Shown: one piece after another, positions 46,178 to 54,593 of the stretch
Position numbering within the stretch: position 1 is the first letter of the stretch
How the letters are laid out: the number at the start of each line of letters is the position of its first letter
Assembly (NCBI GenBank): GCA_012744395.1
Contig: JAAYCB010000182.1
Span: forward strand, 1-54,593
DNA: 54,593 nt
Direction: 5' to 3'
Source of the DNA: Pirellulaceae bacterium
GTDB lineage: Bacteria > Planctomycetota > Planctomycetia > Pirellulales > Thermoguttaceae
Notes under the pieces: model-generated
Told to the model about the DNA's origin: nothing
The model's database searches: none
The model's input: the letters and a program-made list of their open reading frames with translations, nothing else
Made by a program: the position numbers and the translations under genes

Positions 46178-47569
46178 TCAGATTTCATTGCACGCGCCGG
46201 GGATCGGCGGGGCGTAGCGGCCCTCGGCGTCGGCGCGGACCGGGGGCTGACTGTCTGCGTTGAGCGAGTCGAGGTTGGGGCAGAAGGCGAAATCCGAGGC
46301 CAGGGCCTCCTCCCAGGTAATGACCCTGCCCGAGTGGACCGCCGCGCGGCCCATGATCGAGGCGAGGTCCGCGTAGGCGGCCCGGCGAGCCTCATTGTGC
46401 CGCCGGTCCGCGCGGATCGCGGCCAACAGCACGTTCCATTCTTCCTGCCAGGGGCTCTCCGACCCGCGGTACCTCGTCGACCAGTCTTTCCTCTCCTGGT
46501 AACCGTAGTTCCAGTCGATGTTGTCGGCGGCGATCACCTGGCTCTTGTAGGTCCGCACGGTCGGCGCGTGGATGTTGCCCGAGAACTGCGCGGCGCGCTT
46601 CGTGCCGTGGGCGAACGTGGCGAACTCGTTGTAGCAGTTGGGGATATACCTGCCGACGACCATCGCCTTGGCGCCGTCGGCAAAGGTATATTCGATCGAA
46701 TAGGAATCGACATTCTCGCTTGCGTCGGGGCTGTTGGCGATCCGCCCGCCGACGCCGTGGGCACTGATCGGCCAGGCGTCCTTGAGCCAGCAGCATTCGT
46801 CGATCTGGTGGACCATCAGCCCGATGAACCGCCCCGACGACGCCCAGAGGAACCAGGGCGCGCGGCGAATCTGCCAGAGCAGCTCGTTTTCTCCCGCCTT
46901 GTAGGGCGGCAGGCCGCCGCCGGCATCCATCCGGTAGGCGCGGATCCACATGATCTCGCCCAGCTCGCCGTCGCGGATTCTCTTGATCAGGGCCTGCCGG
47001 GCCGGCGAGTGGCGGCACATCAGGCCCGCGGCGATCTTCAGGTTCTTCTTCTCGGCCGCCTCGCCCGCCCGAATGATCCGCTTGATTCCCGCCGGATCGG
47101 GGGCGAAGCTCTTCTCCATGAAGACGTTCACCCCCTTCTCCACGGCATACTCCAAATGGATCGGGCGGAACGCGGAATGCGTCGTCAGCAAGGCCACGTC
47201 GCCGGGGCGGAGGCAGTCGATCGCCTTGCGGTAGGCGTCGAAACCGACGAACCGGCGGTCGGCGGGAACGTCGACCGCCGGGCCGAATTCGCGGGCGAGG
47301 TTCTTCTGCGAGGCGGCAAGCCGCTCGGGAAACAGGTCGGCCATCGCCACGAGCCTGGCGTTGCCGTTGGGAACGGTCAGCGCGTTGGCCACCGCTCCCG
47401 AGCCGCGGCCGCCGCAACCGACGAGCGCCAACCGGATCGTGTTGTCTTCCGCCGCATGCACCCGCGGGATGGCGACCGCCGCAAGGGCCGATCCGCCGGC
47501 CAGGGTTCCGCCCCACTTGATGAAATCCCGCCGCGATAGCGACCCCGGCGACAGATCGTTGCGTTTCAT
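46178..47569 (-). CDS. Gfo/Idh/MocA family oxidoreductase, Tat-exported
   Basis: The 463-residue protein has a twin-arginine signal (SLSRRDFIKWGGTLAGGSAL), the Rossmann motif IRLALVGCGGRGSGAVANAL and the catalytic-lysine motif in VFMEKSFAPDPAG. In the last motif EKS replaces the usual EKP. The substrate domain includes WLKDAWPISAHGVGGR and ends YAPPIPGACNEI. It is a close paralogue of the protein at 4682-6040. The start overlaps the end of the upstream epimerase gene by 4 bp (ATGA). The family oxidises or dehydrates sugars and inositols using NAD(P). Confidence 0.88.
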   Translation of the reverse strand: MKRNDLSPGSLSRRDFIKWGGTLAGGSALAAVAIPRVHAAEDNTIRLALVGCGGRGSGAVANALTVPNGNARLVAMADLFPERLAASQKNLAREFGPAVDVPADRRFVGFDAYRKAIDCLRPGDVALLTTHSAFRPIHLEYAVEKGVNVFMEKSFAPDPAGIKRIIRAGEAAEKKNLKIAAGLMCRHSPARQALIKRIRDGELGEIMWIRAYRMDAGGGLPPYKAGENELLWQIRRAPWFLWASSGRFIGLMVHQIDECCWLKDAWPISAHGVGGRIANSPDASENVDSYSIEYTFADGAKAMVVGRYIPNCYNEFATFAHGTKRAAQFSGNIHAPTVRTYKSQVIAADNIDWNYGYQERKDWSTRYRGSESPWQEEWNVLLAAIRADRRHNEARRAAYADLASIMGRAAVHSGRVITWEEALASDFAFCPNLDSLNADSQPPVRADAEGRYAPPIPGACNEI

Positions 47570-48501
47570 GACGTTTGCTCCTTATCGATATTACAGGCCT
47601 TGTCGATCATCGACTCCCAAAGCTCTCTCTGCCCGATCATTGCCGCCACGCGGTCGGCGACGACCTGGTCCTGCTCCATCAGTGCCCAGCCCTCCCATCC
47701 GGCCTTGATCAACAACTCGACCATCAGCGCGTAGGGGTAATCCGGGTCGTTGAGGTCATGCAGGTGGATGATCCGCGAGAGACAGTCTCTCACGAGGTTG
47801 AAGTTCGCCGCGAAGCCGGCGCCCTTGGTGTCGCGCGGGTCGCAGTTCAGCCGGACGCGGACGCTGGGCCGGGTCACCCGGTCCATGAACGCGCGGATCG
47901 TGGGCAGTTCGCCGGCCGAGCCGTGGGCCTCCAGCGACACCTCCTGGCCGAGGCCGGCGGCCGCGGCGCCCAACTCGTTCAACGCCCGGGCAATCTGCTC
48001 GATCGTCTGCACGTGCGGAACACCGGCGTGGAATTGGTTGGGAAACACGCGGAGCACGTCGCAGCCCACGTCGCGGCTGAGCCGCAGATGGGCCTTGGCC
48101 GCCTCGATCGCCGCCTGGAGCTGCTCCGGCTGCGGCCAGTCCATCCGCTCGCTGCAAGCGATGCTCACAATCCGCACCGGGCTGTCGGCAAACCGCGCCT
48201 TGACCTCGGCGCGCTCCCGGGCGCTGAGCGTCACTTCCACGCCATGCGCGTGTTTCAGGTTCGTTCGCAACTCCACGCCGGCCAGACCGGCCTTGTGGCA
48301 GTTGGCAATCAGCGTAGGAATGTCCCAGTCCTTCCCCCAATTGTACGTGGCCAGACCGATCCGCATCTTGGCCTTGACCGCCGCCGGCGCCGCGGCCCCA
48401 AGAGACGAAAGGACACCGGCGCCCGCGGCAGCGCCGATTCCGACGGCGAGAAACGCGCGCCGCGACGCCGTGCGTGCCGACGGATGATTTGGGAGAGTCA
48501 T
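47566..48501 (-). CDS. Sugar phosphate isomerase/epimerase (TIM barrel), Tat-exported
   Basis: The 311-residue protein has a Tat-type signal (TASRRAFLAVGIGAAAGAG, residues about 11-29) followed by an AP-endonuclease-2-like TIM barrel: IGLATYNWGKDWDIPTLI, GLAGVELRTN, CDVLRVFPNQF, VSLEAHGS, RLNCDPRDTKG, IIHLHDLND and GWEGWALMEQD. The metal ligands (Glu, Asp, His, Glu) are at the expected strand ends. Family members epimerise or isomerise ketoses or inosose. The short start is chosen because it opens with the signal; longer frames read into the upstream pseudogene. It is coupled to the Gfo/Idh gene. Confidence 0.85.
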   Translation of the reverse strand: MTLPNHPSARTASRRAFLAVGIGAAAGAGVLSSLGAAAPAAVKAKMRIGLATYNWGKDWDIPTLIANCHKAGLAGVELRTNLKHAHGVEVTLSARERAEVKARFADSPVRIVSIACSERMDWPQPEQLQAAIEAAKAHLRLSRDVGCDVLRVFPNQFHAGVPHVQTIEQIARALNELGAAAAGLGQEVSLEAHGSAGELPTIRAFMDRVTRPSVRVRLNCDPRDTKGAGFAANFNLVRDCLSRIIHLHDLNDPDYPYALMVELLIKAGWEGWALMEQDQVVADRVAAMIGQRELWESMIDKACNIDKEQTS

Positions 48502-48557
48502 CTGGTCTTCCTGTGCTATCGTTGATGGGTGACCCGGGGAGGCTGTTTCCGGGCAGC

Positions 48558-49063
48558 TCACACCTGTTGCGGAACCTCGAACGGCCGGCGATATTGCCGG
48601 GCCACCAACTCGTTCGCCGGCCGGCTCAGCTCGCCGACGAACCGCTCGGTCTGGGAATCGAACGTGAGCATGGCTCCCAGCGTGGCGGGCGTTTTGTCCA
48701 AATCGACCCCGTTGGCCGACAGATGGGCCTTGAACCGCTGGTAGGCCGCGGCCATTTCCCGGTTCCCCTCGACCCGTTCGCCGATCTCGTGCTCGGGCAC
48801 GGCCCGGCCGACGCGGTGTGAAATATTGCCCAGGTGGACCAGCGCGGCCGAGAGGTGGCCGTCGAGAATATCGGCCGCCAGATCGGCGGCGAGGCGGCTG
48901 CGGACCGCGTCGATGAAATTCGCGCCGAGCTCTGGCGTTGCCGGCTGGAACTTCTTGATCTGCCGGCCGCTCGAAGCCAGGCAGTCGAGCCAAGCCCCGC
49001 CCAAACGCCCGAGGAGACCGCCGCCGATCGCTTGAGAAAACCACGGCGAGAGATCCGGTTCAT
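48558..49063 (-). pseudogene. Gfo/Idh/MocA oxidoreductase, internally deleted remnant
   Basis: One minus-strand frame gives a Tat signal (MNRISRRGFLKRSAAVSSGV, then WAGLGSTAWL). A different frame, starting about 30 codons in, gives only the last ~150 residues of a Gfo/Idh/MocA protein: NFIDAVRSRLAADLAADI, DGHLSAALVHLGNISHR, GVDLDKTPATLGAMLTFD, ERFVGELSRPANELVARQYR. The Rossmann and catalytic regions between them are absent. An internal deletion of about 750 bp, out of frame, accounts for this. The remnant still sits in the catabolic run and would have been a third Gfo/Idh family member. Confidence 0.75.
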
Positions 49064-49125
49064 GGTCGCCCTCCTCCTCAGAAATGCGAGAGGAACCCTC
49101 ACGTTTCCACTTTAAACACGCCAAC

Positions 49126-50145
49126 TCAGCGAATCATCTTCTGCCCGGCCAGCCACTCCAGCGCCGCGCTCTGCCAGGCATCCCACATCGGCCCCTTGTA
49201 GCCATCCAGTCCGTGGCCGCCGCTGGGCAGCTCCAGGTACTCGGTCGCCACGTGGTGCGCTTTGAGGGTCTCGTGGAGCATCCGGCTGTGGTCCGCCGGG
49301 ACCGTCTTGTCGTCCTGGGCGTGAGCCAGGAACATCGGCGGCGTCTGGCCGGTCACTTGTTTCTCGTTGGAAAACAGGTCCACCATCTCGGGTTTCGGAT
49401 CGGGCCCGAGCAGGTTGCGCTTCGATCCGCCGTGGGTCTTCGCGCCCATCGTGACGACGGGGTAGACGAGGATCACGAAATCCGGTCGGCAGCTTGCCCG
49501 CTGGATCGGATCGGCCGCTTGGGGCTCGCCGCCGTCGAAGTGGGTCCCGGCGGTGGAGGCGAGGTGCCCGCCCGCGGAGAACCCGATGATGCCGATGCGG
49601 GCCGGATCGATGCCCCACTTCTGCGCGTTCGTCCGAACCGTGCGGATCGCCCGCTGGGCGTCCAGAAGCGGCACGAACGGCCTGCCCTTGGGGAGCCGGT
49701 ATTCGAGCACAATCCCCGCGATCCCATGCCCGGTGAGCCAGCCGGCGATGCCATGCCCCTCCGGGCCGCTGACCAGGCCGCCATACCCGCCGCCCGGGCA
49801 GATCACGATCGCCGCGCCGGTGGCGGTTCCCAGCGCCGGCCGATGGACCGTGATCGAGGCGTCGGCCGCCTCGGACCCTCCATCCCCGACAGGCGCCCGG
49901 CCCGACCAGAGCGAGAGTCTCTCGGGAGCTGGCGGCGCGGCGTCTTGCCCCCCGGGCATCGAGGCGGAGGCAAGCCGGGCATCGGAGGGGCCGCCGCCAC
50001 CCTCCGGCCCCCTCGCCACCGCGCCGGGCGCGTTGCCGGCCGCCAGGGCGGGCGCTATCGGCAATGCATTGAAGGACAAGGCGGCCGCCAGGGCAATCGC
50101 CAACGGCATGGAACCGCGAAACGCAAGACCGTCGGATGCGCGCAT
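49126..50145 (-). CDS. Secreted alpha/beta hydrolase (carbohydrate esterase-like)
   Basis: The 339-residue protein has an N-terminal signal (MPLAIALAAALSFNALPIA), a Pro/Ala-rich linker and an esterase domain. The oxyanion loop is in AIVICPGGGYGGL, the nucleophile serine in IGIIGFSAGGHLASTAG, the acid in AHAQDDKTVPADHS and the histidine in LPSGGHGLDGYKGP. The pattern fits the BD-FAE/acetylxylan-esterase-like group that deacylates plant-type polysaccharides. I chose the ATG at 50145, which gives a signal peptide after a short basic stretch; a later ATG 11 codons downstream (SMPLAIAL) is also possible. It heads the minus-strand catabolic run. Confidence 0.82.
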   Translation of the reverse strand: MRASDGLAFRGSMPLAIALAAALSFNALPIAPALAAGNAPGAVARGPEGGGGPSDARLASASMPGGQDAAPPAPERLSLWSGRAPVGDGGSEAADASITVHRPALGTATGAAIVICPGGGYGGLVSGPEGHGIAGWLTGHGIAGIVLEYRLPKGRPFVPLLDAQRAIRTVRTNAQKWGIDPARIGIIGFSAGGHLASTAGTHFDGGEPQAADPIQRASCRPDFVILVYPVVTMGAKTHGGSKRNLLGPDPKPEMVDLFSNEKQVTGQTPPMFLAHAQDDKTVPADHSRMLHETLKAHHVATEYLELPSGGHGLDGYKGPMWDAWQSAALEWLAGQKMIR

Positions 50146-50556
50146 GATCTGAATCCTCGGTGAGCGGGCGCGGCGCAAGGGGCTGGCGTCCGATTCTTCG
50201 CGGCACGCAGGCTCTTCGCGGCACGCAGCCGCATGGTCTTCATCCGACGGCGATGCTCGCCGCGAAAGCCGGGCAGTCGCCGTCACCGATTGCCTCCGCA
50301 GTGCCTACGATAAGCTCGGCGTCCGATCGGCGTCAAGCAGCCGCGGGACTCGCCCGGCCTGGCAAGCGTCTTTCGCCGTTGACCCCGGCGCGCTTTCGTG
50401 TTCGCGGCACGCGGGCGTCTCTGTGGCCACGGCGACCGTGTTTGCCGTGAAGACGGCGCCGGGCCGAGCGCGTTGCCGCGGGCCGGCGCCGGCACTACAC
50501 TTGACGGCAGCCGTTTCCCGTTCCCCTACGATTCGCCAAGCCCGAGGACCGCTGCC
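50146..50556. other. Divergent intergenic region
   Basis: The 411 bp separates the esterase (minus) and the propeller protein (plus). It contains two copies of TCTTCGCGGCACGCAG at 50195-50210 and 50213-50228 (period 18 bp) and a related copy, TTCGCGGCACGCGGG, at 50401-50415. No gene, RNA or clear promoter was recognised. Confidence 0.4.
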
Positions 50557-52041
50557 ATGACAACTCCCCAACCAGCGCTGCGCAAGATCACCCGCCGCGA
50601 TGCACTTTGGCAAGGATTGACCCTGGCCGCGCTGGCGGCCCGCGCGCCCGGCCGTGCGGCCCGGGCGGCGGATTCGCCGGCCGGCGCTGCGCCGATCGAA
50701 CTGGGCGGGCGGCGCGAGTTGTTCGTCGACGACTTTCTGATTGCGAGCCTGGTGGGCGCGGAGTTGAAGCTGCACAAGCCGGCGCCGCGCGAGGCGGTCC
50801 TGGTCTGCGACGCGCCGTGGGAAGGGAACACATCGGCTTACTACACGCTGTTTCGCGACGATGACCGCTTCCGCATGTACTACCGCGGCGCGCACTTCGA
50901 CGAAACGACCAAGCGGGCGACGCATGCGGAGTTCGCCTGCTGCGCCGAGAGCGCCGATGGCGTGAACTGGACAAAGCCGGAGTTGGGCCTGTTCGAGTCT
51001 GGCGGCTCGAAGCGGAACAACATCGTCTGGGCCGGGCCGGGCACGCACAACTTCACGCCGTTCAAAGACGGCAATCCCGCCGCGGCGGGCGACGCTCGAT
51101 ACAAGGCGCTGGCCGGCGGATCGGCCCTGATCGACGGCAAGACGCGGAGCTGCCTCAACGCGCTGAAGTCGGCCGACGGGATTCACTGGACGATGATGTC
51201 GGCCGCGGTGATCACCGCCGGCGCGTTCGATTCGCAGAACCTGGCGTTTTGGGACGCCGCCCGCGGCCAGTATCGGGCCTACTGGCGGATCTTCGCCCCC
51301 GGCCGCGCGGCCGGGGGCGCTGGCAAGCCGGAGAGCGTTCGTGCCATCCGCACGGCGACTTCGCAAGACTTCATCAATTGGGAAAACCAAGCCGATCTGC
51401 GGTACGTGGACTCGCCGGACGAACACCTCTATACGAACGCGATCCAGCCCTACTTCCGCGCGCCCCATTTGCTCGTCGGTTTTCCCACGCGGTTCCAGCC
51501 CAAGACCCAGCAGGTGGAACCGGTGTTCATGACAAGCCGCGACGGCGTCCTCTTCCGCCGCTGGAGCGAAGAGCTGATTCCGATCACCGCGCCCCAGGAC
51601 CGCGACGGCAACCGCAGCAACTATATGACCTGGGGCCTGCTGCAACTGCCGGGCGACGAGCGGGAAATCTCGGTCTACGCCACGGAGGCCTACTACGCCG
51701 GCCCGGGGAGCCGCGTCCGCCGCTTCACGTTCCGCACCGACGGGTTCGTGTCGGTCCACGCCGATGGCGCGGGGACGCTGGTCACCCGGCCGCTCCTATT
51801 CACTGGTTCGAAGCTCTCCCTGAACATCGCGAGCAAAGGGCGGACCCGGGTCGAAATCCAGGACGCCGGCGGCAGGCCGCTGCCGGGCCTGACGCTGGCA
51901 GAGTCCGCGCCGATCACCGGCGATCGGATCGAGCAGGCCGTCTCGTGGAACGGCGGCGACCTGGGCGCGCTGGCCGGCAAGCCCGTGCGGCTGCGGTTCG
52001 TCATGGAAGACGCGGACCTGTTCTCCATCCGATTCCATTAG
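50557..52041 (+). CDS. Exported glycosidase-like beta-propeller protein, function unknown
   Basis: The 494-residue protein has a Tat-like signal (ITRRDALWQGLTLAALAAR). A domain like the five-bladed propellers of GH32/43-type proteins follows, with repeated aromatic/Asp motifs: GGRRELFVDDFLIAS, FRMYYRGAHFDE, SADGVNWTKPELGLFE, SADGIHWTMMSAA, YRAYWRIFAPGRA and SRDGVLFRRWSEELIPI. The C-terminal part is a small beta-sandwich (LSLNIASKGRTRVEIQDAGG). I cannot point to catalytic acids with confidence, so hydrolase activity is an inference. GAGG is upstream of the start. The gene is followed after 18 bp by the HZS-alpha-like gene, so the two are probably co-transcribed. Confidence 0.7.
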   Translation: MTTPQPALRKITRRDALWQGLTLAALAARAPGRAARAADSPAGAAPIELGGRRELFVDDFLIASLVGAELKLHKPAPREAVLVCDAPWEGNTSAYYTLFRDDDRFRMYYRGAHFDETTKRATHAEFACCAESADGVNWTKPELGLFESGGSKRNNIVWAGPGTHNFTPFKDGNPAAAGDARYKALAGGSALIDGKTRSCLNALKSADGIHWTMMSAAVITAGAFDSQNLAFWDAARGQYRAYWRIFAPGRAAGGAGKPESVRAIRTATSQDFINWENQADLRYVDSPDEHLYTNAIQPYFRAPHLLVGFPTRFQPKTQQVEPVFMTSRDGVLFRRWSEELIPITAPQDRDGNRSNYMTWGLLQLPGDEREISVYATEAYYAGPGSRVRRFTFRTDGFVSVHADGAGTLVTRPLLFTGSKLSLNIASKGRTRVEIQDAGGRPLPGLTLAESAPITGDRIEQAVSWNGGDLGALAGKPVRLRFVMEDADLFSIRFH

Positions 52042-52059
52042 CGGCAAGGAGCGGCGGCG

Positions 52060-54593
52060 ATGAGGGATCGTGCGGCGGATTGTTGGGTCCTGGCGGCCTT
52101 GAGCCTGATCTGGCCGGCATGGGCGGCGTTCGGCCGCGCGGGCGAGAGCCCCGCGACGGTCAAGGGCCCCGCGGTGGTCAAGGGCCCCGCGGTGGTCAAG
52201 GGCCCCGCGGCGGCCAGCCAAGAGGCCGACCTGGTCGCCAAGGCCCTCGAGGCGAGCGGCGGCGCGGATGAGGTCGTGTTTGCGGTCCGCGGGCTTTACG
52301 AGGACGGCCATTACTACGCCAACTTCGGCCACTGGTCGATGGACCCGAACAAGATGATGTACGCGCCCGGCGGGTCGCGGCTGTGCAGGCTGAACCTGCG
52401 GACGCGGCAGCCGGCGGTCCTCCTCGACGATCGCCAGGGGTCGATTCGCGATCCGCAAGTGGACTACGATGGCAGGAGGATCCTCTTCTCGTACCGGCCC
52501 GGCGGAACGAAGCACTTCCACCTCTACGAGATCAACCGCGACGGGAGCGGGCTGCGGCAACTGACCGACGGCCCGTTCGACGACATCGAGCCGACCTATC
52601 TGCCCGACGGCGGCATCCTCTTCTGCTCATCGCGCTGCAAGCGGTTCGTCGCCTGCTGGTATACGCCCGTGGCGACGCTGCACCGGATGGACGCCGACGG
52701 CCGCAACCTCCGCCCCCTCTCCTCGAACATCGTCCACGAGAGCACGCCGTCGGTCATGCCCGACGGCCGCATCCTCTACACCCGCTGGGAATACGTCGAT
52801 CGCGACCCGTCGAAGTTTCACGCCTTGTGGACGATGAATCCCGACGGCACGGGGCAGATGCTCTACTACGGCAATTCGACGGCCGATCCGTGGGTGTTGA
52901 TGATCGACGCGAAACCGATTCCGGGCAGCACGCAGGTGGCGGCGACCTTCTCGCCGCACCACGGCAATCGCGAGCACGATGGGAACATTGTCGTGGTCGA
53001 CTGCCAGGCCGGCCCCGACGCGCCTCTCCGCGCCCGGCAAATCAGTCCGAAAATCACCCTGGCCAACGGCTGGATGGGGGGCGCGGAAGGGTTTCGCGAT
53101 CCCTACCCGCTCTCGGCCGACTGTTTTCTCGTGGCCCACGTCAACCGCCTGCTGTTGATGGACGGTCAGGGACGGGCGCAAACGCTCTACAAGGCGGAGA
53201 CGATGCTTCACGAACCGTGCCTCCTGCGACCGCGGCCGCGGGAGCGAGTGATTGCCCCGCGTTCGGACCCAAGCCAGGCGACGGGGTGCGTGTTTGTCCG
53301 CGATGTCTATCGCGGCCGCAACATGGAGGGCGTCCAGCGGGGCGAGATCAAGAAGCTGCTCGTCCTGGAACAGCTGCCCAAGCCGGTCAGTTTCAGCGGG
53401 ATGCAGCAGAACCTGAGCATGAACGGCACGTTCACCCTCAAGCGGATTCTCGGCAGCGTGCCGGTCGACGCCGACGGCTCGGCCGCGATCGAGGTGCCCG
53501 CGCTGCGGAGCCTGTACCTGGTAGCGCTGGATGAGAATGACCTTGCGGTCAAGAACATGCAGAGCTTCTTCACGGTGATGCCTGGTGAAACGCTCGGCTG
53601 CGTCGGCTGCCACGAGCCGCGAATGGAGGCCGCGCCGCCCGCGCACGCGCCATTCGCCTTGGAGCGCTGGCCGCAGAGGCCGGAACCCGCCGCGGGCGTG
53701 CCGGAGGTGATCGATTATCCCCGCGACATACAACCGATCTGGAACCGGCACTGCGTGGACTGCCACTCGGCGGAAAAACCTGAAGGGAAAGTGATCCTGA
53801 CGGGCGATCACAACGAGTGGTTCTCGCAGAGCTACTACACGCTGTTTGCCCGGGACCAGGTCCGCGACGGCTGGGGCTATCTCGAAGACGGCAATCGCCC
53901 GCCGCGCCAGCTCGGATCGGGAGCCAGCCCGCTGATCAAGCTGATCGATGGCGGCCATTACGATGTGCGGCTCTCCGCGACCGAGCGCAACCTGGTGCGG
54001 CTCTGGCTCGACTGCGGAGCGACCTACCCCGGCACCTACGCAGCGCTTGAGACCGGCACGGCGGCCGTGGCAATCCCGATGGCCGTGCTGGAGCGCCGCT
54101 GCGGAGCCTGCCATCCGGCGCCGCCCAGAGACGAGCGCGACAGCGTGATCAGCGCTCCCCGGCTGTATGGTGGAGAACCCCTACACGAGGGGGGCGGCGG
54201 CCGCCCGACGACCGTGTTGACCGGGCTCGGACCGCGAATCCGCAAAGTGCGGGCGCTGCACACGAGGACCGGATACGCGAACGTTCCGGACTACTGCCTG
54301 AACCTCTACGACCTTGCGCAGCCCGAAAAATCGCTGATCCTGATGGCGCCGCTGGCCAGTTCAGCGGGGGGGTACGGCTGGTGCCGGGGAAAATCCGCGG
54401 AGGGCGGCCAGGGGCAGCCGGCCGCCGTCTTCGCCAGCCGGGAGGACGGCGACTATCAGGCGATCCTGGCCGCGATCTCGCTGGCCGGCAAGCGTTTGCA
54501 GGCCATCAAACGGTTCGACATGCCCGGCTTCCGGCCCAATCAGCACTATATCCGCGAGCTGAAGTCTTATGGCATTCTGCCGCCGGGTTTCGA
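52060..54593 (+). CDS. HZS-alpha-like triheme c-type protein with TolB/propeller domain, 3' end cut by the window
   Basis: The 844 residues visible begin with a signal peptide (VLAALSLIWPAWAAFGRAG) and a GPAVVK tandem repeat. A TolB/DPP-type beta-propeller follows (DPQVDYDGRRILFSYRPGG, IEPTYLPDGGILFCSSR, STPSVMPDGRILYTRW), then a hydrazine-synthase-alpha-like region. Three haem c sites are present: C514-VGC-H518, C565-VDC-H569 and C681-GAC-H685. Similar proteins occur widely in planctomycetes that are not anammox bacteria, so hydrazine synthesis is not implied; they are periplasmic and of unknown redox function. The frame is open at the window end, and residues after GILPPGF are unknown. Confidence 0.82.
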   Translation, partial: MRDRAADCWVLAALSLIWPAWAAFGRAGESPATVKGPAVVKGPAVVKGPAAASQEADLVAKALEASGGADEVVFAVRGLYEDGHYYANFGHWSMDPNKMMYAPGGSRLCRLNLRTRQPAVLLDDRQGSIRDPQVDYDGRRILFSYRPGGTKHFHLYEINRDGSGLRQLTDGPFDDIEPTYLPDGGILFCSSRCKRFVACWYTPVATLHRMDADGRNLRPLSSNIVHESTPSVMPDGRILYTRWEYVDRDPSKFHALWTMNPDGTGQMLYYGNSTADPWVLMIDAKPIPGSTQVAATFSPHHGNREHDGNIVVVDCQAGPDAPLRARQISPKITLANGWMGGAEGFRDPYPLSADCFLVAHVNRLLLMDGQGRAQTLYKAETMLHEPCLLRPRPRERVIAPRSDPSQATGCVFVRDVYRGRNMEGVQRGEIKKLLVLEQLPKPVSFSGMQQNLSMNGTFTLKRILGSVPVDADGSAAIEVPALRSLYLVALDENDLAVKNMQSFFTVMPGETLGCVGCHEPRMEAAPPAHAPFALERWPQRPEPAAGVPEVIDYPRDIQPIWNRHCVDCHSAEKPEGKVILTGDHNEWFSQSYYTLFARDQVRDGWGYLEDGNRPPRQLGSGASPLIKLIDGGHYDVRLSATERNLVRLWLDCGATYPGTYAALETGTAAVAIPMAVLERRCGACHPAPPRDERDSVISAPRLYGGEPLHEGGGGRPTTVLTGLGPRIRKVRALHTRTGYANVPDYCLNLYDLAQPEKSLILMAPLASSAGGYGWCRGKSAEGGQGQPAAVFASREDGDYQAILAAISLAGKRLQAIKRFDMPGFRPNQHYIRELKSYGILPPGF
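52159..52212 (+). repeat. Tandem 18-bp in-frame repeat (three units) in the HZS-alpha-like gene
   Basis: GTCAAGGGCCCCGCGGTG occurs as three adjacent copies (the third differs at its end), encoding repeated VKGPAV just after the signal peptide. The 18-bp unit keeps the frame, so copy-number changes would only alter linker length. Confidence 0.8.

Noticed and set aside
52159-52212. CRISPR-like repeats
   Set aside because: The three units are adjacent and lie in a coding frame, with no spacers. No regularly spaced repeat-spacer array exists elsewhere in the window.
52060-54593. Hydrazine synthase of an anammox bacterium
   Set aside because: Neither partner subunits nor anammox genes are seen, and such HZS-alpha-like proteins are widespread in non-anammox planctomycetes.

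Overview
The window is high-GC bacterial DNA. Its gene content suggests a member of the Planctomycetota, probably Pirellulales-like; this is an inference. The clues are a formylglycine sulfatase, a GH172 (DUF2961) protein, two Gfo/Idh/MocA oxidoreductases with Tat signals, several PQQ-type beta-propellers, an archaeal-type phosphoglycerate mutase (apgM), a hydrazine-synthase-alpha-like multihaem protein, an NPCBM protein and a squalene-cyclase-like repeat protein. No rRNA, tRNA or CRISPR array was recognised.

Left end (1-4.7 kb) is a scar region. An RHS/YD-repeat gene is cut by an IS701/IS4-like element whose transposase is frameshifted. On the far side of the IS is a frameshifted DUF1016 (PDDEXK nuclease) remnant, fused head to head with an alcohol dehydrogenase that has lost its N-terminus. 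From 4.7 to 11.1 kb come a Tat-exported oxidoreductase, a GHMP sugar kinase, a membrane-anchored thioredoxin, a GH172 protein and an OprO/P-type porin.

The most notable locus is 11.7-22.3 kb, all on the + strand: a PQQ propeller, an NHL-like propeller, a 75-residue Cys-rich membrane protein, a Tat-exported ferredoxin, a NosR/NapH-like membrane polyferredoxin, a second membrane-anchored PQQ propeller, a fused NuoE-NuoF protein with a C-terminal ferredoxin, and a 2Fe-2S/FAD/4Fe-4S protein related to GltD but without the NAD(P)H-binding domain. Together they look like an NADH-linked electron conduit running from the cytoplasm through the membrane to the periplasm, possibly related to Bfu-type (HydBC/StnABC-like) bifurcating modules. 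A TolC-type efflux protein follows.

From 23.9 to 35.4 kb: an orphan adenine methyltransferase beside the first ~50 codons of a PaeR7I/XhoI-type endonuclease, a CAP-domain protein, a sulfatase, hemC, a lipoprotein, formate-THF ligase, a methylene-THF reductase fused to its MTHFR_C partner domain, and another PQQ propeller. From 35.7 to 41.8 kb: a small conserved-looking protein, two thioredoxin-fold exported proteins, a UPF0173 metallo-hydrolase, pgi and the divergent apgM. From 41.9 kb to the end: a three-gene exported-protein operon, then a minus-strand catabolic cluster (esterase, a gutted Gfo/Idh pseudogene, TIM-barrel epimerase, Gfo/Idh oxidoreductase, amidohydrolase). Last are a plus-strand propeller-type glycosidase-like protein and a triheme HZS-alpha-like protein that runs off the window.

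A 24-bp perfect palindrome occurs four times, three of them between the tails of convergent genes. Starts, domains and motifs were read by eye; family assignments rest on recognised motifs, not on database searches.
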